From positions 10,416,833 through 10,480,832 of the forward strand of contig NC_092189.1 of the NCBI RefSeq assembly GCF_043641665.1: a stretch of DNA of 64,000 bases, given 5' to 3'. Below the pieces are notes generated by a model. That model was not told the DNA's origin, ran no database searches, and was given only the letters and a program-made list of their open reading frames with translations. This document shows positions 35,711 through 48,594 of this stretch, in pieces. Position numbers and translations under genes: made by a program. Source of the DNA: Enoplosus armatus. Lineage: Eukaryota > Chordata > Actinopteri > Centrarchiformes > Enoplosidae. The first letter of the stretch is position 1. The number at the start of each line of letters is the position of its first letter.

Positions 35711-35980
35711 AAAGAAAAATGTCAAACATTTGCAAGTTCCAGCCAATCAAATGTGTGGATTTATTGCTTCTCTCTGTTTTATGCATTTTAAATTCAGTAT
35801 CTTTGACTTTTTAACTGTTGGAGCAATTTGAAGAGGTTTGGTGCTTGGGCTCTGGGATGTTGTGGTGTGCAGTTTAGATTGTTTTGTGACATGTTGGAGA
35901 TAAAATAATAAATTGTCAATCAAGTTATAAAATATTTGAAAGATTAATTGGTAAGGAAAACAATTGTTGGTTGCAGCCCA
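35711..35980 (-). repeat. Interspersed MITE-like repeat, copy D
   Basis: Contains GTTCCAGCCAATCAAATGTG, TTAAATTCAGTATCTTTGAC and GCTTGGGCTCTGGGA, and ends AACAATTGTTGGTTGCAGCC, the CTGCAAC terminus of the family in reverse. Sits just downstream of the tmem126a poly(A) signals. Confidence 0.7.
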
Positions 35981-35997
35981 TTTTATATGATACTGTT

Positions 35998-36037
35998 AAG
36001 ATAATCCTTTATTAATCCCTCAGCAGGGAACACGGGG
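35998..36037 (-). mobile_element. LINE 3'-tail relic
   Basis: Reverse-complemented it reads GAGGGATTAATAAAGGATTA, the tail typical of fish L2-like non-LTR elements. Only about 40 bases remain. Confidence 0.5.
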
Positions 36038-36039
36038 TT

Positions 36040-36650
36040 GCTATCTGCTCTGTTGGTTGCCAAATGAATTAGGCTTTGAGTTATCCCTGGACTGCAGATG
36101 GCATCTTGTGATGCGCCTACATTCACCCAGATTTTCACAGCATTTTGGGCATTGTTGTTAATCTTTGCTAATCAAACATTTAGTAATGTCCACATGCAAA
36201 TGAGATAAAGTGGTTGTACATGAATAAAATGTCGGGGCTCATTCATTATTTTGAAAACCCCTCTTGTTTGTGTGAATTTATAGTCACTGCAATGCTTTGA
36301 TCAAGGCACAAACCTAGTGGGCAGAGAAATGGAAATCACTCAAACCAAGCATTGTCCTAAACAAAATCAACTAGAGGCAATCAACTAAGCATGGTTCACT
36401 TTTATTAAAGGCTTTTTGGGAATCAGTCACACACTCTGCAGTGATGTTGGAGCCAAAAGTGTGTCTGCTTGGCCTCAATAACCATGAAAAACACTGAATG
36501 CACTCCACTTTTTGAGCTGCACACAGACAATGTATGTGTGTAAGCAAAAATTCAAAGATGGACTTGGCAGTGCAATGACACCATTTAAAAAGAGCAGAAC
36601 TGATGTAATGTACACGATTGTCAGTGAAAACACATGTTCAACACAGGCAA
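36040..36650. other. Intergenic spacer between convergent tmem126a and rasgef1c
   Basis: AT-rich; nothing supported on either strand. A further AATAAA on the minus strand near 36400 leaves the true rasgef1c 3' end open. Confidence 0.5.
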
Positions 36651-38283
36651 TGTTTTATTAAAACATGTCGTCACCTTTAATGGCAGGTTTGACTTCACAT
36701 CTCTGGCTCTCTACAGTCTTAACCTATCTGGGGAACGTGTTACAGGGAAAGCAAGTTTATTGATGACAAATGAGGAGGGAGAATTAAAGTAAGTCTGTTA
36801 TTGAGAGGGGAAGGTGCTTCTTAAGAGAAAACACTGACATCAATCAATTATAGCAAACTGAATAAGACTTGTAATTACATAGTTCCCGCTACTGTCCCCA
36901 TAACTCTCCTCCCACCACCCATCCGCAAAAATGGCTCCCGAATCACAACAAAATTGCCAAAAAACGAAGCTAAGTGACAATCCCACAGAACGATAAACAA
37001 CACATTTCAAGTCAGAGGAACCTGAATTGTCATGACAACCAGTGATTCATATGGCACAAGTCTCCCTCTCTACCTTATCTCCAATTCATCATTGTCCTTC
37101 CTCAGAATGCAACATGACTACAAAGTCTGAGTTTACGAGGTGGATACGCTTAATGCCCCTTTAAAAACACTTGTCATAGCATGCCATCGGACTTCATATT
37201 CAGTAAAGGAAAGTTACAATAAAAACTATACATCTGTCAGCACAGAAATCTCCATAAATATATCAGACAACTGAACGTCAGTCAGAGAAAACTTCCTGTA
37301 GAGCAGAAAGATGAGGGGTAAATGTCACCTGTACACAATCTACACCTGGCCTGGCTCCTGTTAAGATATACTGTAGTTGTCTTGCATTAATGGCACAATA
37401 CATTTAAAAGGAGTAAACACTTCTTTTTTTTTTAACAGTTCATATTCTCCATCAAACACTTTCCCAAAATAAAATACAATAAATAAAAATACAAGAAGAG
37501 ATGACGAATAAACAGGCTTCTCCAGTCGTTCTCATGCAAAACAAGACCGTGACAATCTGAAACAGACATGAGTGCATCACAAACACTCACACACATAAAA
37601 GTACGCGTGAGATGAACTGGTAAAATGCTCAAGGCATGTCCTCTTCTGTCTCCCCCCAGATACACGCAGTTGCCATTCCTTCAGTAGACCTATAAAATTT
37701 GACAGCTGATATGGGCTAGCCAGCGCCCTTCACATCATTGTAAGTTTCATTACAGTACATTACAAGGAAAAAAAGTTAAATGAAATACCTAGACAAGGCT
37801 TTGGACCAAAGGGGAAGAGAAAGAGAGAGAAAAGGGGAAGAGGAGCAAATACAAAAACAACGATAGCATCAGTAGGAATTTCATTTTATAAAGTGGTTTT
37901 CCCTGTAACTGTACTCTCTATAGTAGTAAACATATCTTCACAGAGTAAACACACATGGAGGAAGGGGGGAAGGAGAGGCTGTGTCCCTCTCCCACATACT
38001 GTACCTCATCACTGATAGTTAATATGCTGCAAAGGCATTTTTGCTCCAGTTTTCATAGCTTAACTTTTTCAATTCACTTTTTTTGTCACATGTTCTTTTT
38101 TGTTTTTTGTTTTTCCCACACTCTTCTTGATGAATCCCGTTCATCGTGTTTCTTTTTTTTTTCTCTCCATCATTTCTTCATAGAAAAACACCTAAGTACC
38201 AGCTAGGTTCCTTCACAGTTCATTTTAGTGCAATGAGAACACACGCTCCCTCGCTGGTGGGAGGGTTAGCTGCCGCCAGTGCC
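36650..38283 (-). other. Long 3' UTR of rasgef1c-like gene
   Basis: Minus-strand AATAAA hexamers at 36761-36756 and 36659-36654 would give a 3' UTR of about 1.5-1.6 kb. No open frame or intron is supported here. AT-rich blocks and T-rich tracts are typical of a regulated vertebrate 3' UTR. The end is inferred from the hexamers only. Confidence 0.5.
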
Positions 38284-40779
38284 TCATGTCTTTCCCAGAA
38301 CGTTAGACCTGACGGGAGAAAAGAGACGGAAGGCAGATGAAGCGCGGTGTGACGTTTTACGCTCGATAGCGTCTCTCATTTGACGTGTGTTATTATTCTT
38401 ACCTGAGTGCTTTCCACCTGTCCTTCTCTACCTGGTTCTCTGGACTCTCACTCTCATAGGATGCGAGGTAGAGTCCTGGGGAAGAATGAGAAAAGAATTA
38501 GTAAAGAAGGTTAGTTACTAAGAGCAAACTATCACAAACTATAGTGGAAATGCTTGGACCAACATGTGCAGAGAAGTTTATAAAGTAAAACCAGGTTCTC
38601 ACCGTCCTCGCTGAAGATAGGAGCAGTGTGGAGGTAGTGTAGGATGGCCCGATCCTCCTCAAAAGGACACTCCACCTGTTTCCATGTCATGAACTCCCCA
38701 ACCTGCCGTGCCAACTCCACAAATTTCTAAGAAACAAAATTACACTGAGTGAATGTTCTTTTAGGATGCCTCAATGAGGCAGCGTCAGGTGAAACGGGAC
38801 CGGCTCACCTCAAAGTTGACGTGGCCATTGGGCAGCCGATTGGCACATCCTTCATTCAGGAAGTAAATGTCTTTGATCAGCAGACTGAAGAAGGGAATCA
38901 CGATCTGAAGAGAGAAAATAGGCAGGAAGGTGTAGGAAATATTGACGTGAAGATGAAAATAAAGGATTGAATCGATGCCAGCGTCGTGGTGCGCAGCCCT
39001 ACCCTTTCTCTGTTGCTGTTGGCAGTCTGAGAGCGATGGGCGGCCCCCCTCAGGGCTGTCCTGTAGTTGTAAAAGTTCCCCGTAGGATCCATCTGATGCT
39101 GTCAGAAACAAATGGCAACAAAGCAATACACTGTCAACTCCAAGTTATTACATGTCTTGTACCTCTCAGTCAGTGAATAGTTGGATTGTGTTTTACCTCG
39201 AGAATGAAGAACTTGGCAGTCTTGGCTTTGCCCCAAGTCTTCTTCAGCCGTGACACAGGACTCATGTTCATACCGGCTACGGAAGGAAATGGATTTCAAC
39301 TCTTAATACCAGCTCATGCAGGAGAATTCTCAGCGATAATACTCTCAGATATCACAAAAGTTACTCACAGATGATGGCCATGAGGGAGTTGAAGTTTCCA
39401 ATGTTGAAACACTCCCTGGCAACATCGATGAAGAACTCTATCACCTGGGCCCTCTGCTTTTTCTTTGCTGGCTGCAATAAAGAGTTTTTTGTTTCATATG
39501 TGCTTAATTTTTCATATTGAATGCTGTCTCTCTCAGGTACTGACACAAACAGTTAAACTGTGAGAGTATAGTAACACAGAGTAACCATTAGGGGGCAGTG
39601 ATGCTCTGTAACAACTAAACTGCCTTTATCTGTTGTCCCTCGATTTGTTTATAAAAATTAAATACTAATGCAATATCAAGCGTTTCCAGGAATTATTATT
39701 TAATATATGAAAAAGTACAGAAGGACTGGAGCTGTAATAAATAAAAATATAAAATCCAAGTATATTTTATAATGTTGATGACATTTCAGAAATAAACATC
39801 TTTCTAATGTCTCCTCCCGTTCATTTTCATGGCTACTCCGTGAATAAAGTGCTTTTCATGAGTGGTTTCCCTATCAAGTGAACATGGTAAGTGTTCCTAA
39901 TGTTTTTCATACTCAGAAGAAATGAGCACCTGGTGTACCAACATTTGCCACTCACCATGCAGATCTCAGTAGCTACCAGGTAACACAGTCTGTTGAACCA
40001 CCTGACATAAGCCTCCAGGTTGGTGGTTTTCTTCTTCTGGTCACTGAAGCATGGCTGTTGATGATACACAAGCACACACATAAACACAAGACAGTATAGG
40101 GAGTGCTACTATAGGGAATTCCTCTCATCCTAATTAGCTTCCTGTCTAGAGGCTGACCCCCCTATGTGAGTGTAAATGACAAAGACAGCGAGCTGGGAGC
40201 AAAAATAACACGATCAATGGAGAGCATGAGAAAAACCACTGGGGAAGGACAGACGGAGAGGAGATGAGTGAAAGAGACCGCAACTGAATATGGAGAAAAG
40301 TAAACGGGTGATGGTGGAAGAAGAGAGAGTGAAAGCTTGTGAGATTACAACGCTGTGCTGTATGTGACTTTAGTGGCCTGCTGACTCTTATATGGCCCCT
40401 TAAGAAGCAAATCCTGCTCACATAGGGGGCACAATATACAAGGATTTTTATCCTTTTTTCTGTGACAGCTTCTCAAATTCTGCCTCCTTCAGGATTCCAC
40501 AACAAAACAAAACTAAAAAAGTGGGAAAACAATTGCTGTGGCTGGACCTGAGGACAGACTATGGGGTTTCCACTTACATGGCAAAACATTGCACAAAGCA
40601 CATTTTAGAATTCATACAGCTGTATTACTCCTGAAAACCATACCGACACAGAATCAAATGAAAAGTGATTTAGAAACGCTCAAAATAAAAGTTTACCTGG
40701 GTTCCATCTAGCGGGTCTTTCTGAACAAAAGCTTGGACAAACTCTTCCGGCCCGATGTGACTCAAGTGTTCCTGGAAAA

Positions 40780-40841
<62 letters not shown>

Positions 40842-41218
40842 AATGGGGGTAGTCCCATTAATAATTCTTTCATTTCAGTAATGGAAGGCAATCAATAAGG
40901 GGAAGTAATGACTCATTGACGTGACTCATTGGAATCATATTTCCTCAACGTGACACGCGAGACGATATCCGCTTCTATTAAAAGACGACTGTGCAGTCAC
41001 ATACATGTGCAAATCAAAGTGACTCATTAGAACCATCTCAACTCGTGACATAATCCAAAACAAAAACAGTGCTGCACACACACACACACACACACACACA
41101 GAGTGACAGAAAGCACAATTGCTTCTTATTCTTTTTAATTAGAATTAGCAAGTTGCTCCAATAGAAATAGTCCTGTATGTGTGCACTGTACATGCCTGTC
41201 TGTCTCTCTCTTTCTCTC

Positions 41219-41260
<42 letters not shown>

Positions 41261-44200
41261 AGTGTGAAGCTGTCAGGTCACATAAATCCACAGCAGTTTT
41301 ATCCCCTTTGTTTGAAGCCCCAGGCGCATCACTGACTTCTAGGGTGATGTCACCGCTCAGACAAGGGTACAAGCTTACTCAGGCACACACACACTCACAC
41401 ACACAGAAACACAACCACCCCCAGATACACGTGCCCACATCAAGATACACATGAATAGACTGAAGGCGCCATGCACGCAATGTGAGCGATGCTGCAGAGG
41501 TCCTTTGTTCATGTATGTTTTGTTGCATTATTCCCTTTTTATTACACCGGGTGTACGACCACTTAGCGCTGGAATAGCTGACAAGTAATAATCAAGGTTA
41601 TACTACAGCGAGCTTCAAAATGCTACAAGATCACACAATTAAGTGATTCTGCCAGTTTTAGTTTGCTGCACCTCCCACTGTCTTTCTCTTTGTTCTCTCT
41701 CAATCATTTGCTATCTCTCTCTATCCACGCCATCTCCTTGTTTGATGTCTTATATTCCATGGTTATGTCCTTGACTTGGACTGTGTCTCCACCCATGCTT
41801 CACCATCCTTAGCTCCTTCTCTCCCCCCATCCAACATCCTTTCCATTCCTCCTCGTCCATCCTTGTTATCATCTCCTACCCTGACCTCTGTGTAACCCAC
41901 ACTTCCCTCCCTCTCCCTTCCCCTCTCCTCACCAGCTCCACGTGGGTGAGCTGCTGTGCCAGTGTGTATGGGTCGTTGCAGATGGAGAGCATGTCCTTCT
42001 GGATGGGCGGAGGCTTGGTTTTGAAGGCCACCAGCTTGTCAGAGATGGAGGAGGCGTTGAGGGAGACCTTGACGATGCTCTCTTCCCCCTGGCTCATCAG
42101 GGCCAGCCTCTGGCTAAGCTTCTGCAGCACTTGGTTCAGGGTTTTCCAGTACGCCTGCGGAGAGGGCAAGAGAGAGGAGAGAGGAGAGGAGCTGTCAATA
42201 ACGACGTTAATGAATCATTTATTAATGCTCAAAAGAACGACTGGGTTGTCAGGTTGCAAGCCCTTATGTAAGCATCCTTACTCTTTTTATCCCTATGAAC
42301 AATTTCATTTACAATAAGTCATTAATTATCACCATGTTGTTATTGGCAGGGGTGCTCAGCAGTCCTGGCAAACAAAAGGTTGTATTTGTGCATTATTTCT
42401 TGTGAAATAGATCTTAGCAAACTATATACTGTACATATACCCAATTTTGTAAATAGAGTAACTTATTATCCATTCAATATCTTTTCCAGCATTTTTTCCA
42501 CTGCCATGCACTCTTGCACAACTTGTACTTGTACTGTAATCGGCAAAACATTAAGATTTAAAAATCTTTATTTTTAGCACAACAACAATGCATTATGACA
42601 TTATCTAATGGTGTTTGAAAGGATTTAATGAGCCCAAGAATTAAGAGTAGAATGTAATTTTTCAATTGAATTAAAGCGTGTTTTCGAGGTTTTCTGTCAG
42701 CTGTGTGTTGTGTCCAGGCATGTGTGTTTCTGTGCCCCTCCCTGCAGATGACTGGTCACAGGGGCCGTTAGGTCAGTCTGTCTCACCAATGACCCAGAGC
42801 CAAAGCTCCCACATGTATGCACACACATGCACACACACCTGTACTGTAGACAGCAAGCTGTAAATAGCAGCACATTCATCACCACCTGCCCCTCCCCTCT
42901 TTCTGTCCTCTCTTCACCTCCTCCATTTTTCCTAGTCTTCCACTCCTTGTCCTCTGCTCTCCGTGCCCCTGTATCCCATCCCCCCATTTTCTCCATCCAT
43001 CTCCTTCCCTCTGTTTTTCCCTTGAGGCTGCAGATAGAGCCACTCCTCTAACATCCTTCCTTCCCCTCTCCTCCTGTAAGATTGTGTAACACAGAGCTGT
43101 GGCTACTCACCCTACACTGACACTCTGACTCCTTCCATCACCCCGCTTCAGTGGTAGTGATGATAATTTAATTTCATTCCCCATCAGAGCGTTTCTCACT
43201 GCAGCTACGGCTTATAAAGGCTATAATGGCAACAACTACACGATGGATCAAAATCAGGACTCTTATAGCCCATCACAAATTATTATCCTGTAGAAACTGA
43301 TAACTTCATGAGTTGCAGGCGTTTTTGTTATTTTAACCTTTTTAAAGAGCATCCTTCCAAAAATAATTGTCCAAAAACAATTCCTGTCTTTGGTGAAGAT
43401 GACTGGACTGCTATCATACAGCTGCGGCTCTGTGTCATTAGTGTACCTCATCACATGGAGCTATCCTGTGGACGATGTCTTTGAGGTGTCCGACCATCTT
43501 CTCGTCCCTGAAATCAGACGGGAATGTCTCCGTCCACTCTGTCAGCAGCTGCAGGATCTTGGGACCAAACTTGCGCACTTTTGTCTGTTGTTGAAGAAGT
43601 GAAAGACGTTTAGAGCAGCCTACATTTGTGACTCCCTTGGCAAAAGAAAACACTATTGTAAAGTCAGCAATGTGCCAATAAAATCAGCGGTTGCTTTCAT
43701 GCAGAACACAAGCATGTCTGAATGCTTTCGCTGTGTCTGTGTTTCTGATCATTAGCTCGTGCATGTTCATACAGGAGTTATGTATTTGTGTGCGGCGCAG
43801 TGCTGACCGTATCGAGTGGGCTCTGATCCAGCTGCTGCTGTTTGATACACAGCTCACACACCCTGGCCAGCAGCTCCGGAGGAGGGATGAACAGACGAGC
43901 GCTCAGCAAGAAGGTAAACACATAGGCTTTCTGTCAAAGGACAGAAGGAGACATTCGCTAAGACACTGCCGCTACATCAATAAACAACACTGCGGCTTTC
44001 TGTAATTAAAGGAAGCAGAACAGCACTTTAAACTGAGACATGGGGCTAATAATCTGATTGGCAGTACTGTCATTACAACTATTAACTGAAATGGACTTTC
44101 TGATGGAGTTTATAATGAACAGTGGAGGGACTGTAGTACATTTCCGTTTACCTCGGGGTAGTAATCGGCAGTGGGGACCAGGTTGTGGATCAGGGTGTCC

Positions 44201-44361
44201 AGGGAGGCGGAGGTGATCTGGGGCCCATCGGCCAGGCAAGCCCCGGGCCCCGGGCCCTCCTGTGGGGCCTCCTCCTCCTCCTCAGGCTCAGCACAGGCCA
44301 GATGAGGGCTGAAGCCACTGGGAGTGGTGAACATGGTGCCTGAGCACACAGTCTGGGGCAT
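38284..44361 (-). CDS. rasgef1c: RasGEF domain family member 1 (RASGEF1C-type), complete, 13 coding exons
   Basis: A guanine-nucleotide exchange factor for small Ras-like GTPases; family members act on Rap2. Coding exons in gene order: 44152-44361, 43808-43930, 43447-43584, 41933-42154, 40697-40771, 39956-40054, 39369-39471, 39197-39276, 39003-39098, 38809-38904, 38603-38726, 38403-38475, 38284-38308. All are GT-AG and in phase, giving 487 residues. The start MPQT and the end VLGKT match the family ends I recall. The RasGEF N-terminal domain spans about 50-160 (LVPTADYYPE at 61-70). The catalytic CDC25 domain spans about 220-465, including DPYTLAQQL, FNIGNFNSLMAI, MNMSPVSRLKKTW and LNEGCANRLPNGH. 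ICMPAKKKQRAQVIEFF favours 1C over 1B. The donor after residue 111 (ACG/GTCAGC) is weak. The N-terminus carries an acidic patch (residues 26-31). Paralogue choice also leans on proximity to clk4/col23a1, so 1B-like remains possible. Confidence 0.92.
40783..40841. repeat. (AC)n microsatellite adjoining a rasgef1c 3' splice site
   Basis: About 59 bp. On the transcribed strand it is (GT)n, ending about 11 bases before the exon 40697-40771 (GTTTGTTTTCCAG remains as acceptor). Confidence 0.97.
41075..41100. repeat. (CA)n microsatellite
   Basis: CA run in a rasgef1c intron; inverted partner at 41220-41256. Confidence 0.95.
41220..41256. repeat. (GT)n microsatellite
   Basis: GT run preceded by a CT-rich segment, in the same rasgef1c intron. 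Confidence 0.95.
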
Positions 44362-46977
44362 TCCTGTCTAAGATACAAATAGACAGACAGAAAAAAACAA
44401 ACTGTCAGCAGAATATAGACAGAATGAGGAAGAGGGATACAGTTGGGTTGTATGAAATGGAAACTCAAATACTTTACTGGTAGTAGTCCATTTGATTTGG
44501 TAAGAGGAAGTTAATTTAATGTAACCTCTCATTCAGCCTGAATTCTCAGTTTCATCTCATATTCACTCTCGCAGCAACAAACTCATTCTGTCCAACTGAT
44601 GACCTGCTGCCGTCGTCAGGGGATACGGAATACCCCCCCCCCCCCGCCGTCTCCCATATCGACAAGACAGAAGAGAGAACAGAAATGTGGGTCACTCTGT
44701 CGCCGTGGAGACTGTTGTCGCCTGAAAGCGATCGCATGGCCTCCATCTCTGCCCTGTATGTCTTTGCCTTTAAGAATGCTTTGGGTTACACATTTTAAAA
44801 ATTCAACATGCTCCTTCCCTCAATGGCCCAACACTGCAGCTGTAGTGGAAAGAAGCACTTACTGTACTGTACGCTAGAGTAGAGATACTACGGAGACAGA
44901 GAGCATTGTGATCCTCAGGGTGCAATTATCATCATCACTCATCATCACCTTCATGTCATCTAAATGTAACTGATAAATCATAGAGGCCTTCATTTGTTTT
45001 AAAATGGCAAAGAAGAGGAGATAGAAAATATCGGTTAAATTAAATTTTGTACATGGAAATTAGCAAGTAATTTAATTTTGTACTTACAATACTGGTTTCT
45101 TATGTCCAAATTTGACATTAATTTGACATAAAAACAGACTGTGTTTTTGTCTTCGCTGGCCGAACCCGGTGACTACGTCTACCTGAATCACTCATCATCA
45201 CCAAGGAAGACTGCAGTCTCAGGGCGCCTTCAGGCAAGTTCAGCGGCACAAAGCCTCTCTGCCTGCAGGAGTCACGAGAAAGGCAGCAAACCCACTTGCT
45301 GACATTGAGACCTTGAGCAACACGCAGGAAGTTATTTCAGATGTAAACACGCCATATTCTTCCTGCTGTTTGAAGCTCAGACAACAGCCTGGGCACATGT
45401 GCACGTAAAGTGTAAAGCAGAAGAGAGGTGGAAAAAGAACCCTTTCCTCCACTTTAATGTTGTCAGATAAGGCAGAGCTTTACTAAAACTACCATTATAA
45501 ACTGTAAACAAACAAAAATAATACAATTTCAGAGTATAGTTAAAAGAAAATCAGAAAAATGTCAGTGTGGCATAATATGGCTATATCAGCTATCATCCTG
45601 AATCACTGGAGGAAACTAGGAATGGTCCAGGTTCGCTGCAATCGTTTCATCCTCTGGTGACCTTCAGGTTCCCTTCCCCCCTCCTCGCCTATCAGCCACC
45701 ACGATAAACCGGTGTCACAGTCCCCTGAAAGGTCAAGCTCACACAGGCTGAAGTGATGTCTCAAGTTTCCTGCGTGAGGGGGTTCGGCTTTCCTTTGTTC
45801 TCCCTGTTCTCTTACACATGAGCACTTATTCATGCACTTGTACACACCTAGACACGAACACACACAGACATGCAAATAAAAAGACTGGAGGATGGGGAGT
45901 CTTTCTACAGGGCATATTTACAGCCTTCCTTCCTACTTGCACCGCTGACACCCACAGCCATATCTCTCATAATATATGTTGTGATTAACGACATCTTCCT
46001 CGTCTGCTCTATTGCACCATACTCTGTGAGACTGTGACAACAGCCAGTGAGGGGAAAAAAGAGGTGTTTAACTGAGCAGATGACACTCGGGACATTTTAA
46101 ATAGTCTGTTTTGCAGAGTTAGACATTACCACAGAACCTCAGGTGAAAAAATGTACTACCATAATCTAAAATGCAGGTTTAAAATGTCCTCAATACAACA
46201 TTTGAGCTGTTTTCCTCCATCAAAAGTGACTGTCGCTGTCTAGATTAGGTTCCAAAAGGGGAAAGCCTGGGGTGTCCTTGCCGCAACCTCCTCTAGATTG
46301 GATTACAACATGCAGCCACAGAGAAGACATGGCCTGATAAACAGAGAAGTGGACAAATCCAACAAGCCTCTATAACAACACTGATGCAGTAGGAAAAAGG
46401 CTTATGGTAAGTGGAAGGAACTTCCTCTGTGATAGGACTGACAGGAAGACAAACTCTGCGCAGCACTAGAAGTGTGTGTGACTAAATCCACAAGGTTTTC
46501 TGTGAGTCATCTCATGAATACAAACACGCACACACACCCCTCTGCCAGTGTGTTTGTATTCATATAAGTATGGGAGTGACTGAGAGTGTTATTCTACGTG
46601 CCCACACTGTCAATGTTTTCCTCTATCGTTTGTGATAATCTTCACTCTTCTTATTTCTCCCAGTTGCTTCCTCTGCGGCTCTCCTCTCCTCCCTCCAGCA
46701 TTTCTTCAGCTCTGATTCATCATTTCATCACAGCTCTGCATCGATAACTCACAGTCTGTAATGGTCGAGGTCAGTCAGGTAACTCCTCTACATATGTGTG
46801 CATCTTATGATAGACCAGTCAATAGTGTCTGTGTATGATAGCCTTGACCTTGTTGTCACTGTGCCACTAAAACTGATAAAGACAAAGAAGAGGGAAACTG
46901 CATTGATGCATCTTCAAGTGCTCATATCAAGCTGAAGCAAGACTATATAACTTATATAACTTCTGAGAGTGAATATG

Positions 46978-47680
46978 AGTAAGGCTGCTGGGCCTGATAA
47001 CATCCCAGGCCGCATCACTACATAAATCTGCACATAAATCTGCACATCTGTACATATTTAATATTTTCCGTGTATATATTTATTTTGTTCCCCATATTTT
47101 TTATATCTGTATTTATTGTATGTATATTGTTTTAAAAAAAACATACTTCTTGTTTTTATTGACACAGTGCTTGTCTGCTGTGTGTTTCTGCACCTTTCTG
47201 TCTTTGCTGCTGTGACTTTCCCTGCTGTGGGATAAATAAAGTCTATCTTAATCTTAATCTTAATACTAAGAACATGTGCCTACCAGCTAGTCGATGTCAT
47301 CACTGACATTTCTAACATCTCGCCGTCACAGCACCGGGGCTTGAGTACTACGCTCTGCAACTGGATATTGGACTTCCTCACAAACAGACCCCAGGGTGTT
47401 CAGATTGGCAGTCACACTTCCTCCACTCTAGTACCGAAGCCCTGCAGGGCTGTGTGCTCAGCCCCCTCCTGTTCACGCTGTACACCCACGACTGCAGTCC
47501 CCTACATGGAGAGAACTCTGTTGTGAAGTTTGTGGATGACAACACCATCGTCAGCTGGATTACATACAATGAGACCGCATATCAGGAGGAAAAGAGAGCA
47601 GAATTCCTGTGCCAAGTTCTTGTTAACATTTACAGAGGAGCAATAGAAAGCATACTGACTGGAAACATTACAAATTGGCA
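46978..47680 (+). mobile_element. Decayed LINE reverse-transcriptase fragment (L2/Rex-like), interrupted
   Basis: Translated plus-strand pieces in order: KAAGPDNIPGRI (46981-47016), [12 protein letters not shown] (about 47288-47323), [14 protein letters not shown] (about 47353-47394), [16 protein letters not shown] with the B-type RT motif (about 47448-47495), FVDDN at the catalytic FxDD box (about 47530-47544), and IYRGAIESILTG (about 47628-47663). The pieces fall in different frames with internal deletions, so this is a pseudogene. The match to fish non-LTR reverse transcriptases is from memory of the family. Confidence 0.82.
47021..47268 (+). mobile_element. LINE-type 3' tail inserted into the RT fragment
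   Basis: AT-rich block ending GGGATAAATAAAGTC and then TATCTTAATCTTAATCTTA, the short-tandem tail typical of L2-like non-LTR 3' ends. It separates two adjacent pieces of the reverse transcriptase, so it appears to be a nested, 5'-truncated insertion. Confidence 0.65.
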
Positions 47681-48547
47681 TGGGCTCGAGGCTACATTAG
47701 CTGCTACTAGCACAACACACCTGAATCTCTGATCGCATTGTTAGCGTTCAAGTGGGATTGTGGGTAATGTAGGTGCAAAATTTTGACAAGGAAGAAGACT
47801 GTGTGGAATATAAAAGATGATATCACTGGTACAATGCTTAATCAGACTGCTTGTTTTTTACGCTTATGTTTTCTTATGACTTGCAAATGCAAACTAAAAC
47901 GGACAGCTACTTCCAAGAAAACGTTATGGATTACAGCTTTTTATAACGTCTTCATTATTTTACAACCATATTGTTACACTGCTTTTTTCCTACAATGTGA
48001 CCAAGAAGTCATCCACAGCTGTACTCTATGTATAACTTGTTTCCATACCTCATGATACACCCAGCTCCCTCTGCGCCTGTCACATTGCATCAACACTGCA
48101 TGAAATAACACATTGAGAAACAAGCAGCTAAGAACAGGTGAGTGTACTGGTGTGTGCTCTAATCCCCCCTGAGATCTCCAGCAGCCAGCCAACGGCAGCC
48201 CTGCGCTCTGTCTAGACAGCTGGGGGAGTGTCATTGTTCAGGACCCTTGCAGCGTGCGTGTGTTTTGTCTTGTGATTCTGTCAGACTGTTATCGTTGCCA
48301 TCAGGGGATCCGCCTGCTTTGTTCTATCCTGATTAACAGAATGGCACTGTCTGGAGACACACAATCTTTATCAGCACCCTTGACTGTCTAGCTGTCTATG
48401 TGTGTGTGTGTGTTGATGAAACAATGGCATTCCTGACATGACCGAATAGCTTAAAGCTGTCAAACAACTTCACAACTCATAGCCATTTTATATCTTGGTC
48501 TCTGTAAAACCAGTTTCACCACATAAGTAGTATTACTCACACTTACC

Positions 48548-48581
<34 letters not shown>

Positions 48582-48594
48582 TGTGTGTGTGTGT
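48548..48594. repeat. (GT)n microsatellite, interrupted
   Basis: GT run with one TATG interruption. Confidence 0.95.
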
